From Mycobacterium spongiae (GTDB lineage Bacteria > Actinomycetota > Actinomycetes > Mycobacteriales > Mycobacteriaceae), in contig NZ_CP046600.1 of assembly GCF_018278905.1 (NCBI RefSeq), positions 2,914,001 to 2,978,000 of the forward strand: 64,000 bases of DNA, read 5' to 3'. Below, piece after piece: positions 34,975 through 43,536 of the stretch (positions within the stretch are counted from its first letter, which is position 1; the number at the start of each line of letters is the position of its first letter). A model generated the notes under the pieces. It saw nothing but the letters and a program-made list of their open reading frames with translations, ran no database searches and had not been told where the DNA came from. A program made the position numbers and the translations under genes.

Positions 34975-36924
34975 GTGAGCGGCTTCGCGTCCGGGTGCGG
35001 CGGGACTCCGGTGGGCCATCGCCGACCGGTCGATCGATCTCGCCTGATCGCGGCCGCGTCGGCCGGCAATATGCCGACGTTCATCATGGTGCTCCACCTG
35101 CTGACCGGGGACGATCGATGGTTGCGCCCGCCGTACGTGCCGACCCGCAACTACGGGCTGGGACCGAACGACAGCGGCGGGCTGCCCGGCGGGGTGCGCG
35201 CCGACATCGTCGAGGCCGTCGCCGAGGCCGTCACCTCGTGGGCCAACGAGGGCCCGGCAGCCGTCACCGATCCGTCGGCCGAGACTTTGGCCCAGATGTT
35301 GAGCCTGTCGATGGGCGAGCAGGTCCCGATCGAGTACGGCAGATTGGCTGCCGCCGAACTCGCTGCCCCGGAGCTGAGCCCGCGTCCGCGGCCGACGCGT
35401 GGCGCCGGGCCGTTGGTGGTCATCGTCGGTGCGGGGGTCTCGGGGTTGACGCTGGCGGTTTTCCTGCGGGAAGCGGGGATTGCGCATGTCATCGTTGAAC
35501 GCAATGACGACGTCGGGGGCACCTGGCTGCGCAACAACTACCCGGGCTGCGGGGTGGATATCCCGAGCCACCTGTACTCGTTGTCGTTTTTTCCGCGCAC
35601 GTGGTCGGCGTATTTCGCCAAGCGCGACGAGCTGGTGGGCTACCTGGGCGACCTGGCCGACCACTTCGGCCTTCGCGACAGCATCCAGTTCGGGACCGAA
35701 GCCGTGCGCGCCGACTACGACGAACGCACCCGGCGCTGGACCGTGCGGCTGCGCACCCGCGACGGTGCCGAGTCCGACATCGCGGGTGACGTGCTGGTCA
35801 CCGCGGTCGGGTTGTTTGGTGAGCGGACGGCCGATATCCCGGGTCGGGAGGTGTTCGGCGGCGACGCGGTGCATTCGGCGTCCTGGCCGGCAGACCTGGA
35901 TCTGAGCAACCGGCGGGTCGCGGTGGTCGGCAGCGGAGCCAGCGCCATGCAGATCGTGCCCGCGGTCGTCGATCGAGTCGCCGCGTTGACGGTGTTCCAG
36001 CGATCTCCGGGCTGGGTCGCCCCGGCCGAGAACTACTTCGAACCAATGACTGACGAGGCTCGCTGGTTGTTCGACCATGTGCCGTACTATCGCCGGTGTT
36101 ACCGGCTGCGGCTGGCGTGGACGTGGAACGACCGGGTGCACGAAGCGCTGCGGGTCGACCCTGGGTGGCCGCACCCCGACCGCGCGGTGAACGCGGTCAG
36201 CGACGCGCATCGGGCGCTGTTCACGTCCTATATTCACTCCGAGCTGGCCGGACGTCCTGATCTGGAACGTGTCCTGGTGCCGGCGTATCCGCCGTATGGG
36301 AAGCGAATCCTGCTGGACAACGGCTGGTATCGCGCCCTGAGGCGGCCGCACGTCGACGTGGTGTCCGAGCCTGTCGCCGAATTCACCCGCACCGGTGTGC
36401 GCACCGCTTCGGGCGCCGAGTACCCGGCCGAGGTCGTCGTGTCCTGCACCGGGTTCGCGGTGCGCCGATACTTGGCCCCGATGCAGATCAGTGGCCGGGC
36501 GGGCGCGGAGTTACATGACCGCTGGGGGGCCGACGACGCCACCGCATACCTGGGCATCAGCGTCCCAGACTTCCCCAATCTGTTCCTGATGTACGGCCCC
36601 AACGTCAATCCCGGTGGCGGCAGCTACATGTTCGTCGCCGAATGCCAGGCCCGCTACATCACCGATGCCGTAGTGGCGATGCGTGATCGCGGACTTGGTG
36701 TGCTGGAATGCCGCGCCGACGTGCATGACGACTATGTGCGTCGCGTCGACGAAGCCCACAACCGCATGGTCTGGACACATCCGGGGATGTCGAACTACTT
36801 CCGCAACGCCGCCGGCCGGGTCGTGACCAACTCGCCCTGGCGGATCGTGGACTATTGGGCCATGACCGATGGCGTCAATCTCGCCGATTTCCATACCGAG
36901 CCGGCACCAGCCACGGCGTCGTGA
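34975..36924 (+). CDS. 4-hydroxyacetophenone monooxygenase-type BVMO
   Basis: A 649-residue Baeyer-Villiger monooxygenase with an extra N-terminal helical domain of about 140 residues (LIAAASAGNMPTFIMVLHLL, LTGDDRWLRPPY), the hallmark of the HAPMO group. Then GAGVSG at about 152-157, the BVMO fingerprint FGGDAVHSASW at 294-304, GSGASAMQ for NADP, and the C-terminal FLMYGPNVNPGG. It oxidises aromatic or cyclic ketones with NADPH and O2. GTG 34975 is the earliest start consistent with the N-terminal domain. Regulated by the divergent AraC gene, by inference. Confidence 0.92.
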   Translation: MSGFASGCGGTPVGHRRPVDRSRLIAAASAGNMPTFIMVLHLLTGDDRWLRPPYVPTRNYGLGPNDSGGLPGGVRADIVEAVAEAVTSWANEGPAAVTDPSAETLAQMLSLSMGEQVPIEYGRLAAAELAAPELSPRPRPTRGAGPLVVIVGAGVSGLTLAVFLREAGIAHVIVERNDDVGGTWLRNNYPGCGVDIPSHLYSLSFFPRTWSAYFAKRDELVGYLGDLADHFGLRDSIQFGTEAVRADYDERTRRWTVRLRTRDGAESDIAGDVLVTAVGLFGERTADIPGREVFGGDAVHSASWPADLDLSNRRVAVVGSGASAMQIVPAVVDRVAALTVFQRSPGWVAPAENYFEPMTDEARWLFDHVPYYRRCYRLRLAWTWNDRVHEALRVDPGWPHPDRAVNAVSDAHRALFTSYIHSELAGRPDLERVLVPAYPPYGKRILLDNGWYRALRRPHVDVVSEPVAEFTRTGVRTASGAEYPAEVVVSCTGFAVRRYLAPMQISGRAGAELHDRWGADDATAYLGISVPDFPNLFLMYGPNVNPGGGSYMFVAECQARYITDAVVAMRDRGLGVLECRADVHDDYVRRVDEAHNRMVWTHPGMSNYFRNAAGRVVTNSPWRIVDYWAMTDGVNLADFHTEPAPATAS

Positions 36925-36928
36925 ATCC

Positions 36929-37720
36929 CTAGTTCCCACCGTATTCCGGCCGAAGCGACCCGGCCAACGCGGCCAGCGGCACTTCGATGCGGATCGTGCC
37001 GCCGTCCATAGACCAGACGAGTCGATCACGGGGACTTGGGTTCTCGCGGAGCATCGGCTCGTCGGGCATGTACAAGATCAGGTGGTCTGGCGACAACCCG
37101 AACGTGTGATAGCTGCTGGTGTAGCCCGGTCCGTTGGGGCCGGGCACCCACTCTTCGACGGTGAAGGGATAGGTGTTGGGCGCGTGTGGGGGAGGAGCGG
37201 CGTCCAGTGCCGGCGGCAGGACCGGTTCGGTGGCCGGTGGGATCACCGTCATGGGATCCACGCCGGGCCGAAAGATGTCGGCGATGCGGAGCCGGCGCCC
37301 TTGGGCCATATCGAAGACGAACGACCGGAAGGCGTTGTTGGCCTGAATCCCGAACGGCTCGAACGTCTCGTGGACGATCAGCGTCTGGACAGCGCCCGGC
37401 CCCGGATAGATCTCGTAGCCGGTGTAGGCGCTGCTGTCTCGGGGCGTCTGTGAGCCGGTCTTGCGCCACCCGTCGATCAACTTGTGAAAGTAGCCGCGCA
37501 CGGTCGGTCCGGAGGTGGGGTTGTCGAGCATGGGCGCCGGCAGGTCCAACGAGATGAACATCTCCGCGTCGCGCGGCGAGGTGACCAAAGTCGTGCAGCG
37601 CGTCCCGTCCCAGGTCGCGGCGAGCTCACCGCAGAATTGCTCCGCGGATGCGTGTGCGACCGGCGCGGTCATCACCGACGCCGCCGTCGCGACCACAGCC
37701 AGGGCTGCCGCGAACTTCAT
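36929..37720 (-). CDS. secreted RsiV/DUF3298-like protein of mce locus
   Basis: A 263-residue exported protein. The signal peptide is MKFAAALAVVATAASVMTA with an AHA-S cleavage. The mature part has a Cys pair (FCGEL; TRCTTL) and a C-terminal domain (YHTFGLSPDHLILYMPDE to PLAALAGSLRPEYGG) similar to the DUF3298/RsiV domain of mycobacterial secreted proteins such as Rv3036c and Rv1975, the latter also at the end of an mce operon. It begins 5 bp after the Mce-associated gene and ends the operon. Function unknown; probably envelope-located. Confidence 0.75.
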   Translation of the reverse strand: MKFAAALAVVATAASVMTAPVAHASAEQFCGELAATWDGTRCTTLVTSPRDAEMFISLDLPAPMLDNPTSGPTVRGYFHKLIDGWRKTGSQTPRDSSAYTGYEIYPGPGAVQTLIVHETFEPFGIQANNAFRSFVFDMAQGRRLRIADIFRPGVDPMTVIPPATEPVLPPALDAAPPPHAPNTYPFTVEEWVPGPNGPGYTSSYHTFGLSPDHLILYMPDEPMLRENPSPRDRLVWSMDGGTIRIEVPLAALAGSLRPEYGGN

Positions 37721-37724
37721 GGCC

Positions 37725-38306
37725 TCAGCCCGCCCCGCCGGGAAGTTCGACCGTGCTGGCTAGCCAGCGGCCGTCGACCTGCTCCATGGTGATGGTGACC
37801 GCGGTGAAGTCGGTCCGCGGCTGCGGCGCCGTGGAGTTGGTCACCGACTGTTTGACGAACAACAGAACCTCGACCTTGTTGCCGGTGGCAGACTTGACTG
37901 CCGAAGCGACGACCTCGCCGCGGGTGGTCACCTTGTTGTCGATGAGCACCTTGCGCAGCTGCGCGCTGGCGCCGGTGTACTTGTCTTTGAAGTCTCCGGT
38001 GGCGCCGTCGAGGATGTTGGCGAAGTCTTGGTCCACGGTGGCGGCGTCGGCGCTGGTGAGGGTGACCGCAAAATCCCGCGCCGCGTTGAGCGCTTGACTA
38101 GCCGCGACGTCGCGTTGGTGCTGCCGCAGCAACATCCAGCCCTCGAAGCCTGCAACCGCCAGCACGGCGACGAACACCACCGCGCCGGCCCACCGCAGTA
38201 GCGGCCGGATCCAATTGTTGTCGCCCTTGGCTTTTGGGGCTTCGGGTGCGACCGACTCCCCATCGTCCCCGTCCGAGTCGACGTCATCGTCGCGAATGTC
38301 AGTCAC
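37725..38306 (-). CDS. Mce-associated membrane protein
   Basis: A 193-residue bitopic membrane protein. An acidic cytoplasmic N-terminus (DDDVDSDGDDGES) is followed by one helix at about 37-60 (WAGAVVFVAVLAVAGFEGW) and an external NTF2-like domain (ARDFAVTLTSADAATVDQDF to VEVLLFVKQSVTN and the end WLASTVELPGG). This architecture is shared by Mas proteins after mceF in several mce loci and may stabilise the Mce complex. GTG 38306 start. It lies 37 bp after a paralogue of the same fold, so the two look like a tandem duplication. Confidence 0.88.
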   Translation of the reverse strand: MTDIRDDDVDSDGDDGESVAPEAPKAKGDNNWIRPLLRWAGAVVFVAVLAVAGFEGWMLLRQHQRDVAASQALNAARDFAVTLTSADAATVDQDFANILDGATGDFKDKYTGASAQLRKVLIDNKVTTRGEVVASAVKSATGNKVEVLLFVKQSVTNSTAPQPRTDFTAVTITMEQVDGRWLASTVELPGGAG

Positions 38307-38343
38307 TACGTCATCTCCCGGCTATCTCCTGGCTGTCGCCTGG

Positions 38344-39003
38344 CTAGATGATTTCGACTTTGCTTGCCAGCCAACGATTGTCGACGAGTTCCATCGTCAT
38401 TCGCACCCGGTTGCGATCGATCCGGGGGCTGGGATTGAGGGTGTTCGTTACCGACTGGTCGACGAACAACAGCACGTCGACCTTGGTCTTGGTCGCCGAC
38501 TTCACCGCCGCGTCGACGACCACGCCCGTACCCGATGCGTTGTTGTCGATCAGGATCTGGCGAAGCTGGGAAGACCCCTGGCTGTACTCGTTCTTGAATT
38601 CCCCGGTGGCACCGTCGAGTGCCTGCTGAAAGTTCTTGTCGATGTCGGTCGTGTCGAGAGTGGTCAATACGATGGCATAGTTGCGCGCCGCGTCGAGGGC
38701 AGCCCGCCCCGCCGCGCCGGTGTCGTCCGCCTGCTTGAGACGCCACCCCAACAAGCCGGCCGAGGCCAGCGCCGTGACCACGACAAGGCCAACCGCGGCC
38801 GCTCCGATCCGTCGGCGGGGCTTGCCGGAGGGCCGGTCGTCGGCGGCTTCGTCAGTGCCCGCCTCGGTTGCGCCGGCAGTTTCGCTGACGCTTTCGTCGA
38901 CGGTCTCAGAACGCGAATCCTGTTCAGCGGGCGCGGACTCGTCGGTAGCGTCGGTCTCGGCGACCTTGTCGAAGACATTCTCGGATGCGGTTCGTTTGGA
39001 CAT
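38344..39003 (-). CDS. Mce-associated membrane protein
   Basis: A 219-residue bitopic protein with a long acidic N-terminus (ATDESAPAEQDSRSE), a helix at about 68-90 (IGAAAVGLVVVTALASAGLLGW) and an external domain with ALDAARNYAIVLTTLDTTDIDKNF, FKNEYSQGSSQLR and WLASKVEII. It matches its downstream neighbour in layout and in most motifs. ATG 39003 is chosen; the frame extends to 39069 without a better start. The gap to the mceF stop is 28 bp, so it is in the operon. Mas proteins are thought to support Mce transporter assembly. Confidence 0.88.
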   Translation of the reverse strand: MSKRTASENVFDKVAETDATDESAPAEQDSRSETVDESVSETAGATEAGTDEAADDRPSGKPRRRIGAAAVGLVVVTALASAGLLGWRLKQADDTGAAGRAALDAARNYAIVLTTLDTTDIDKNFQQALDGATGEFKNEYSQGSSQLRQILIDNNASGTGVVVDAAVKSATKTKVDVLLFVDQSVTNTLNPSPRIDRNRVRMTMELVDNRWLASKVEII

Positions 39004-39031
39004 GGCGGCTCCTCGAGGCAGCGATCGGCGT

Positions 39032-40294
39032 CTAGTTCGGTACCCACGCCGGAATCGGCGGTCCCGCATAGGTGGTCGGCAAGGTGTACGGCGGATATAC
39101 CGGGGTGGCGTCGGTTTGCTCCAGCGGGTCGAAGCCGGGCGGCGGGCCCGCGGTGTCGTCGCCGGGTGGGCGCGGCGCGTTGCGCGCGCCGCGGATCAAC
39201 ACCGACGGGTCCGGGTTGTCGCAGTAGGTATAGCGATACGGCTCGGGGAAGTCCGCCTGCGAAAATGCCCGCCGCGGCACGTTGTAGTCGCATCGGTACT
39301 TTGGGTAGAACTCGCCGATTCCCCAGACGCCGCCATCGCGGAAAGCGGTGGCGAGGCGGTCGATCAGCGGCCCGTGGTCGGGCCGCCACAGATTCTGCAG
39401 CGCCGGTATCCGCATGTATAGCAGCTGCGAGAGGGTCGTCAGATTCCCCAACAGTTGGACCATGTTCTCCCGGTTGTCGGCGATCAGATTGTCGAACGTG
39501 GCCAGCTGACCGCTGCCCCGGTCCAGCAGCGTGCGAAACCCACCGTCCATGGCGTTCACGCCGCTGAGAACTTCTCCCAGGTTGATCGAGGTCTGGCGCA
39601 GACCGGGCGCGACGTCGGCGACGACGGTGAACGCGACCCGCGTGTTGCGCAGCAGGCTCACGGTCTGCGGCAACACCGAGTCCAGGGTGGATGTCAGGAA
39701 GATGGTGCCGTCGAGGATGGCCGCGAGTTTTTGCGGCCCGTCACGTCCCACGCGGAGCTCGTTGACGATAGCCGACAGCTTCGTCTCGTCGAGTTGCGCC
39801 AGAGCGCCGTGACTGTCATCAATGATGCGCGCCAACGACACCGGGACCGTGGCCTGTCGTTGGCCGATCACCGTGCCGTCGGTCACAAACGGCCCGTGGG
39901 TGGTGGTGGGTCGGAAGTCCAGATATTGCTCGCCGGCCGGCGATAGCGGAGCCACTCGCACAGGGCTGTCCAGCGGGATCCGGGCGCTCGCGTCGATGGT
40001 CGCGACCGCCTCCACCCCGTTGTGGGTGAGGTTCACTGACGTGACGCGGCCGATCGGTATTCCGCGCACGGTGACGTCTTGATTGGCCAACAGCCCGCCG
40101 GACTCGGGCAGGAGTACCCGAACCGACATCATCGTGCGCAACGGGTTGATCCCGAGGCCGCCGATCGCGACGTAGCCGAACGCGACGACCAGTGTGGCCA
40201 CGAGGCCGACGCACGACACCAGGATGCGGTGGCGGGCCAGCGCCCGGATGAGCCCGACGACTCCCCGGGCGGGCCATTCCAGCGGGTTCGTCAT
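39032..40294 (-). CDS. mceF: Mce family protein, MceF position
   Basis: A 420-residue Mce subunit. The N-terminal helix is RILVSCVGLVATLVVAFGYVAIGGLG, then the Mce (MlaD-like) beta domain (VRVLLPESGGLLANQDVTVRGIPIGRVTSV). A coiled-coil region covers 130-300, and the Cys-containing tail (KYRCDYN, YTYCDNPDP) ends in a Pro-rich segment. Six such subunits form a hetero-hexameric tube that carries lipids across the periplasm to the YrbE permease. ATG 40294 overlaps the mceE stop by 4 bases. Substrate unknown. Confidence 0.92.
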   Translation of the reverse strand: MTNPLEWPARGVVGLIRALARHRILVSCVGLVATLVVAFGYVAIGGLGINPLRTMMSVRVLLPESGGLLANQDVTVRGIPIGRVTSVNLTHNGVEAVATIDASARIPLDSPVRVAPLSPAGEQYLDFRPTTTHGPFVTDGTVIGQRQATVPVSLARIIDDSHGALAQLDETKLSAIVNELRVGRDGPQKLAAILDGTIFLTSTLDSVLPQTVSLLRNTRVAFTVVADVAPGLRQTSINLGEVLSGVNAMDGGFRTLLDRGSGQLATFDNLIADNRENMVQLLGNLTTLSQLLYMRIPALQNLWRPDHGPLIDRLATAFRDGGVWGIGEFYPKYRCDYNVPRRAFSQADFPEPYRYTYCDNPDPSVLIRGARNAPRPPGDDTAGPPPGFDPLEQTDATPVYPPYTLPTTYAGPPIPAWVPN

Positions 40295-41406
40295 CGGTCT
40301 GCCCCATAGATCTTGTCCAGCAACAGGTTCCACTCGTATCGGATGCCGCCAATCATCTGATGCCAATCGGTGCCGTCTGGCCAGTGGAAGCCGGGATCGC
40401 CTGGATAGTTCTTGTCCGGCCATGGGACGAGCGAGAGCTGCGCGACGTTCAGGATCCCATGTCCCGCCGTCGAGTTGGTGGCTTTCATCAAGAGCCCGAT
40501 GAGCCGATTGAACGAGTACAACGACAAGGTGGGGTCGACGGAGATGTCGTTGAATACCTCCGAGAGCCGGTTGATGTCGGCCATCACGCTGCGAGTGTCG
40601 GTGCCCCGGATGGAGGGGAACCGGGACAGCTGGCGGGTGATGCGGGCGACACCGTCCGCCAGATCGGCGAGCCGGTCGGCATTGTCCGCGATCACGGCGA
40701 TCGCCGGCGCACCGACGGCCAGCGAATCGTTGATGGTGTCTTCACGTGCGGCCATCGTTGCCGTCAGCTCAGAGGTCTGTCGCAGCGCGTCATTCAGCTG
40801 GGCTGACCGTGCGGTCATCTTCGCGAGCAATGCCTTGGTCTGGTCTAGCAGAGTGGCGAGCTTCTCGCCGCGTCCGCCCACGGCCTCGCCGGCGCCGTTC
40901 ACCATCGACACGAGGTAGCGGATGGCTCCGCCGTTGATGAGCATCGCCATCGAGTTGAGCAGTTCCTCAACGGTCGGAGCTTCGGCGGTGTCGGCAAGCG
41001 GGATCATGTCGCCGTCGTGCAGCAACGCCACGTTGGCGGCTTGGCGAGAGGCTGGACGCTTGATTGCGACGAAGACGTCACCCAGTGGGGTGGCTGCGCG
41101 TAGCTCGGCGGTGCTGCCGACGGGCAGGGTGACATCGGCCCTGATGCGCATTGTCACGTGCGCGGCGTTGTTGTGTGCCCAGATCGCCTCGACTTCGCCG
41201 ATATCGGCACCATAGAGCTTTACCTTGGCCATTTCCGGCAGGTTGAGTGCGTTCGCGAAGACGGCGGTCAGCGCGTAGCTTTTGCCGGCCGCCACGGGCG
41301 CCGGAAGCGGTAGCGTATCCAGGCTGACACCACAGCCGGCCAGCAGCGCGCTCAAACCTACCGCGATCAGACCGCGTATGCCCCGGCGAATTCGGTGGTT
41401 CCTCAT
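40291..41406 (-). CDS. mceE: Mce family lipoprotein, MceE position
   Basis: A 371-residue lipoprotein. The signal peptide ends in the lipobox LLAGC (C25), the usual LprK-type trait of MceE. The Mce domain begins ALTAVFANALNLPEMAKVKLYGADIGEVEAI, followed by a long helical part (NSMAMLINGGAIRYL, LADLADGVARI) and a Trp-rich tail. It overlaps both the mceD stop and the mceF start by 4 bases, showing tight translational coupling. It is expected to anchor the outer side of the Mce tube. Confidence 0.93.
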   Translation of the reverse strand: MRNHRIRRGIRGLIAVGLSALLAGCGVSLDTLPLPAPVAAGKSYALTAVFANALNLPEMAKVKLYGADIGEVEAIWAHNNAAHVTMRIRADVTLPVGSTAELRAATPLGDVFVAIKRPASRQAANVALLHDGDMIPLADTAEAPTVEELLNSMAMLINGGAIRYLVSMVNGAGEAVGGRGEKLATLLDQTKALLAKMTARSAQLNDALRQTSELTATMAAREDTINDSLAVGAPAIAVIADNADRLADLADGVARITRQLSRFPSIRGTDTRSVMADINRLSEVFNDISVDPTLSLYSFNRLIGLLMKATNSTAGHGILNVAQLSLVPWPDKNYPGDPGFHWPDGTDWHQMIGGIRYEWNLLLDKIYGADR

Positions 41407-42515
41407 GGGTTATCGATCCCGTTGCCCATGAGGTCGAGCATCATGCCCAGGCCGAAATCCGTGGTGTAGTCCTGCACCGTTCCGGTGGCACACCCTAGCT
41501 GTTTGAGTCCAAGGAGGTTGCAAGCCTCCTTGATGAAATGCGCATTCAATTCGATCTTGGCGAGCAACAGATGCACGCGAATGCTGCCGGCGTGCTCGTC
41601 GATGGTGTTGTAGACGTTGTCGATCGCCATCGGGCCGACGTCGAGGATCTCCGCGAGTTCCCGGCGGTAGTCGGTGAGCGTCGCGATGGTCGTTCCGGTG
41701 TCGGCGAACGTGGTGTGCAACGCCTCGCGATTGTCTTCCAGCAGCGAGGCCGCCTGCGCGAGGATCTGGTTCAGCTTCGCGCCCGTGGTTCCCGTACCGA
41801 GATCTTCGTCGGCAAGGATTGCACTAAGTTGCCTGATGTTGGAACCAAATTCACGGATAGCGACCTCGTTGGCGGCGGTGGCCTCGGTCAGTTCCGCGAG
41901 GCTGGTGACGATCGCCTGGATGTTCTTCTTGCTCTGGGCGCCCCGGTCGGAACCAACTCGCAGCGCCTGGGACAGTTTGTCGAGCGCCGCCTTGATGTCC
42001 GGGCCATTGGCGGTAGCTATCTGGGCACCCAGGCTCACCAGATCGCCCAGCGGTCCCTGGTTGTTGCCGTCGCCGCGCAGGGCCTTGCCCAGCTTGTGGA
42101 TCATCGCCAAGGTCCGGTCGAACTCAACCGGCGTGCGGGTGCGCCCCAGCCCTACTACGTCGCCGTTCTTCAGTTTCGGCCCACCGCGGTACGGCGGAGT
42201 GAGCTCGACGTGACGGTCGGTGAGAATCGAGTTCGACACCGTGACGGCTTGGACGTCGGCGGGGATATCGATGCCCTCGTCGATGGCCAGTTCCACTGCC
42301 ACATAGGTGTCTTTGGACTCGATGTGGGTGACCTTGCCGACGGCCATTCCCAGCACGGCAACCGCGTTGCCCACGTAGAGTCCGACGGCGTCCTCGAACT
42401 GCGCGGTCACCGTGAGCCCTCGCGGCGACACGCGATGAACGATCGCGAATGCCGCGGTGGCCACGATCACGGCCGCGGCGGCGAGCGCCACGATGACTTT
42501 GACCCGTCGGCTCAT
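41403..42515 (-). CDS. mceD: Mce family protein, MceD position
   Basis: A 370-residue Mce subunit. The N-terminal helix is VIVALAAAAVIVATAAFAIV, then the MCE domain (LTVTAQFEDAVGLYVGNAVAVLGMAVGKVTHIE). The helical stalk (LAELTEATAANEVAIREFGSN; LAQAASLLEDNREALHTTF) covers 150-310, and the tail has two Cys pairs (EACNLLGLKQLGC). Overlaps of 4 bases with mceC and mceE place it inside the operon. It lacks the Pro-rich end of some MceD proteins. Confidence 0.92.
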   Translation of the reverse strand: MSRRVKVIVALAAAAVIVATAAFAIVHRVSPRGLTVTAQFEDAVGLYVGNAVAVLGMAVGKVTHIESKDTYVAVELAIDEGIDIPADVQAVTVSNSILTDRHVELTPPYRGGPKLKNGDVVGLGRTRTPVEFDRTLAMIHKLGKALRGDGNNQGPLGDLVSLGAQIATANGPDIKAALDKLSQALRVGSDRGAQSKKNIQAIVTSLAELTEATAANEVAIREFGSNIRQLSAILADEDLGTGTTGAKLNQILAQAASLLEDNREALHTTFADTGTTIATLTDYRRELAEILDVGPMAIDNVYNTIDEHAGSIRVHLLLAKIELNAHFIKEACNLLGLKQLGCATGTVQDYTTDFGLGMMLDLMGNGIDNP

Positions 42516-43534
42516 GCGCAGTCCTTGTAGTACTCAACGATGTGGAGCTGCTTGGCCCGGCCGCTGATCGCGCACATCCATGAATCGACGAAAATGCCAG
42601 CGGTCAGCAGGTCCACCGCGTTGCCGCTGCCGGTGGCGTTGGCGAAGTTGCGCAGCGCGATCGGCGTGATTTGCAGGGTGTTCTGCAGCAACGCGTCATG
42701 ATCGGCCAACAATCGGCTGAAATCTCGCATGTTGGTGAGGAATTCGTCGATCGCCGGCTCGTCGTCCAGGATGGTCTTCGTCCTGTCCACCAGGGTGGTG
42801 GCGCTGTCGAAGAGCCGCTGGACCGCGTGGCGGCGGGTCGTGATCTCGCGCAACAGGTCGCGGCCCTGCAGCACGAGCACCCCGAGGTCGGCCTTCTGGT
42901 CGCGCAGCATCGTGGTCAGTGTGTCCGCGTTGGCCAGCAGCGTGCCGAGTTGAGCGCGCCGATCCGCGACGATCGTGGCCAGCGACTGCAGGTTGTCGAG
43001 CGCCTGCGGCAGCTCGTCGGGAAGTCCACGAAGGTTGCGGTTCAGGATCGTCACGGATTCGACGATGCGGTTGGCGTCGACCGGTTCGAAGGTGCTCGTC
43101 GCGCCGGCGAGGGTCTGCTGCAGATCGTAGGGAACCTCGGTGTTGGCCAGCGGAATCCGCCGGTGGTCCAGATCGCCGGTACCGGCCGGAGACAGCTCGA
43201 GATAGCGAGACCCGAAGATCGTGGTCAGTTTGATCGCGGCTCGGGTGGCGCTGCCCAGGTGGACGTCGTCGCGGACGTTGAACGCGACGACGACGCGGTC
43301 GCCGGCGAGTTTCACGCCGTCGACGGTGCCGACCTGGATGCCAGCGACCGTAACCTGGTTGCCCGTCGTGATCTGGGCGGCCTGCGCGAACTCGGCCTGG
43401 TAGTTCGTCTTTCCCAGGTGCAGGCCGCCGGCCAGGACCGCGGTGGCCACCACCACGGCGACCACGGCCAGCGCGATCGTTCCGAGCCATAGCTTGTTAT
43501 ACGTCTCGAGGGGGCGCTTGAAGCGGTCGAACAT
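42512..43534 (-). CDS. mceC: Mce family protein, MceC position
   Basis: A 340-residue Mce subunit. The N-terminal helix is LWLGTIALAVVAVVVATAVLAGGLHLG, then the MCE domain YQAEFAQAAQITTGNQVTVAGIQVGTVDGVK and a helical stalk to about 300. A short C-terminal tail (AKQLHIVEYYKDCA) ends in Cys. No extended Pro-rich tail is present, unlike MceC of several operons. The start ATG 43534 lies 2 bp after the mceB stop. It belongs to the six-subunit Mce tube. Confidence 0.92.
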   Translation of the reverse strand: MFDRFKRPLETYNKLWLGTIALAVVAVVVATAVLAGGLHLGKTNYQAEFAQAAQITTGNQVTVAGIQVGTVDGVKLAGDRVVVAFNVRDDVHLGSATRAAIKLTTIFGSRYLELSPAGTGDLDHRRIPLANTEVPYDLQQTLAGATSTFEPVDANRIVESVTILNRNLRGLPDELPQALDNLQSLATIVADRRAQLGTLLANADTLTTMLRDQKADLGVLVLQGRDLLREITTRRHAVQRLFDSATTLVDRTKTILDDEPAIDEFLTNMRDFSRLLADHDALLQNTLQITPIALRNFANATGSGNAVDLLTAGIFVDSWMCAISGRAKQLHIVEYYKDCA

Positions 43535-43536
43535 GG

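Noticed and set aside
34831-36351. Long minus-strand frame across the HAPMO-type gene
   Set aside because: Arg/His/Val-rich with no domain; the opposite strand encodes a clear BVMO.
38215-39567. Long plus-strand frame across the Mce-associated genes and mceF
   Set aside because: It runs antisense to three genes with clear Mce/Mas features, so it is not credible.
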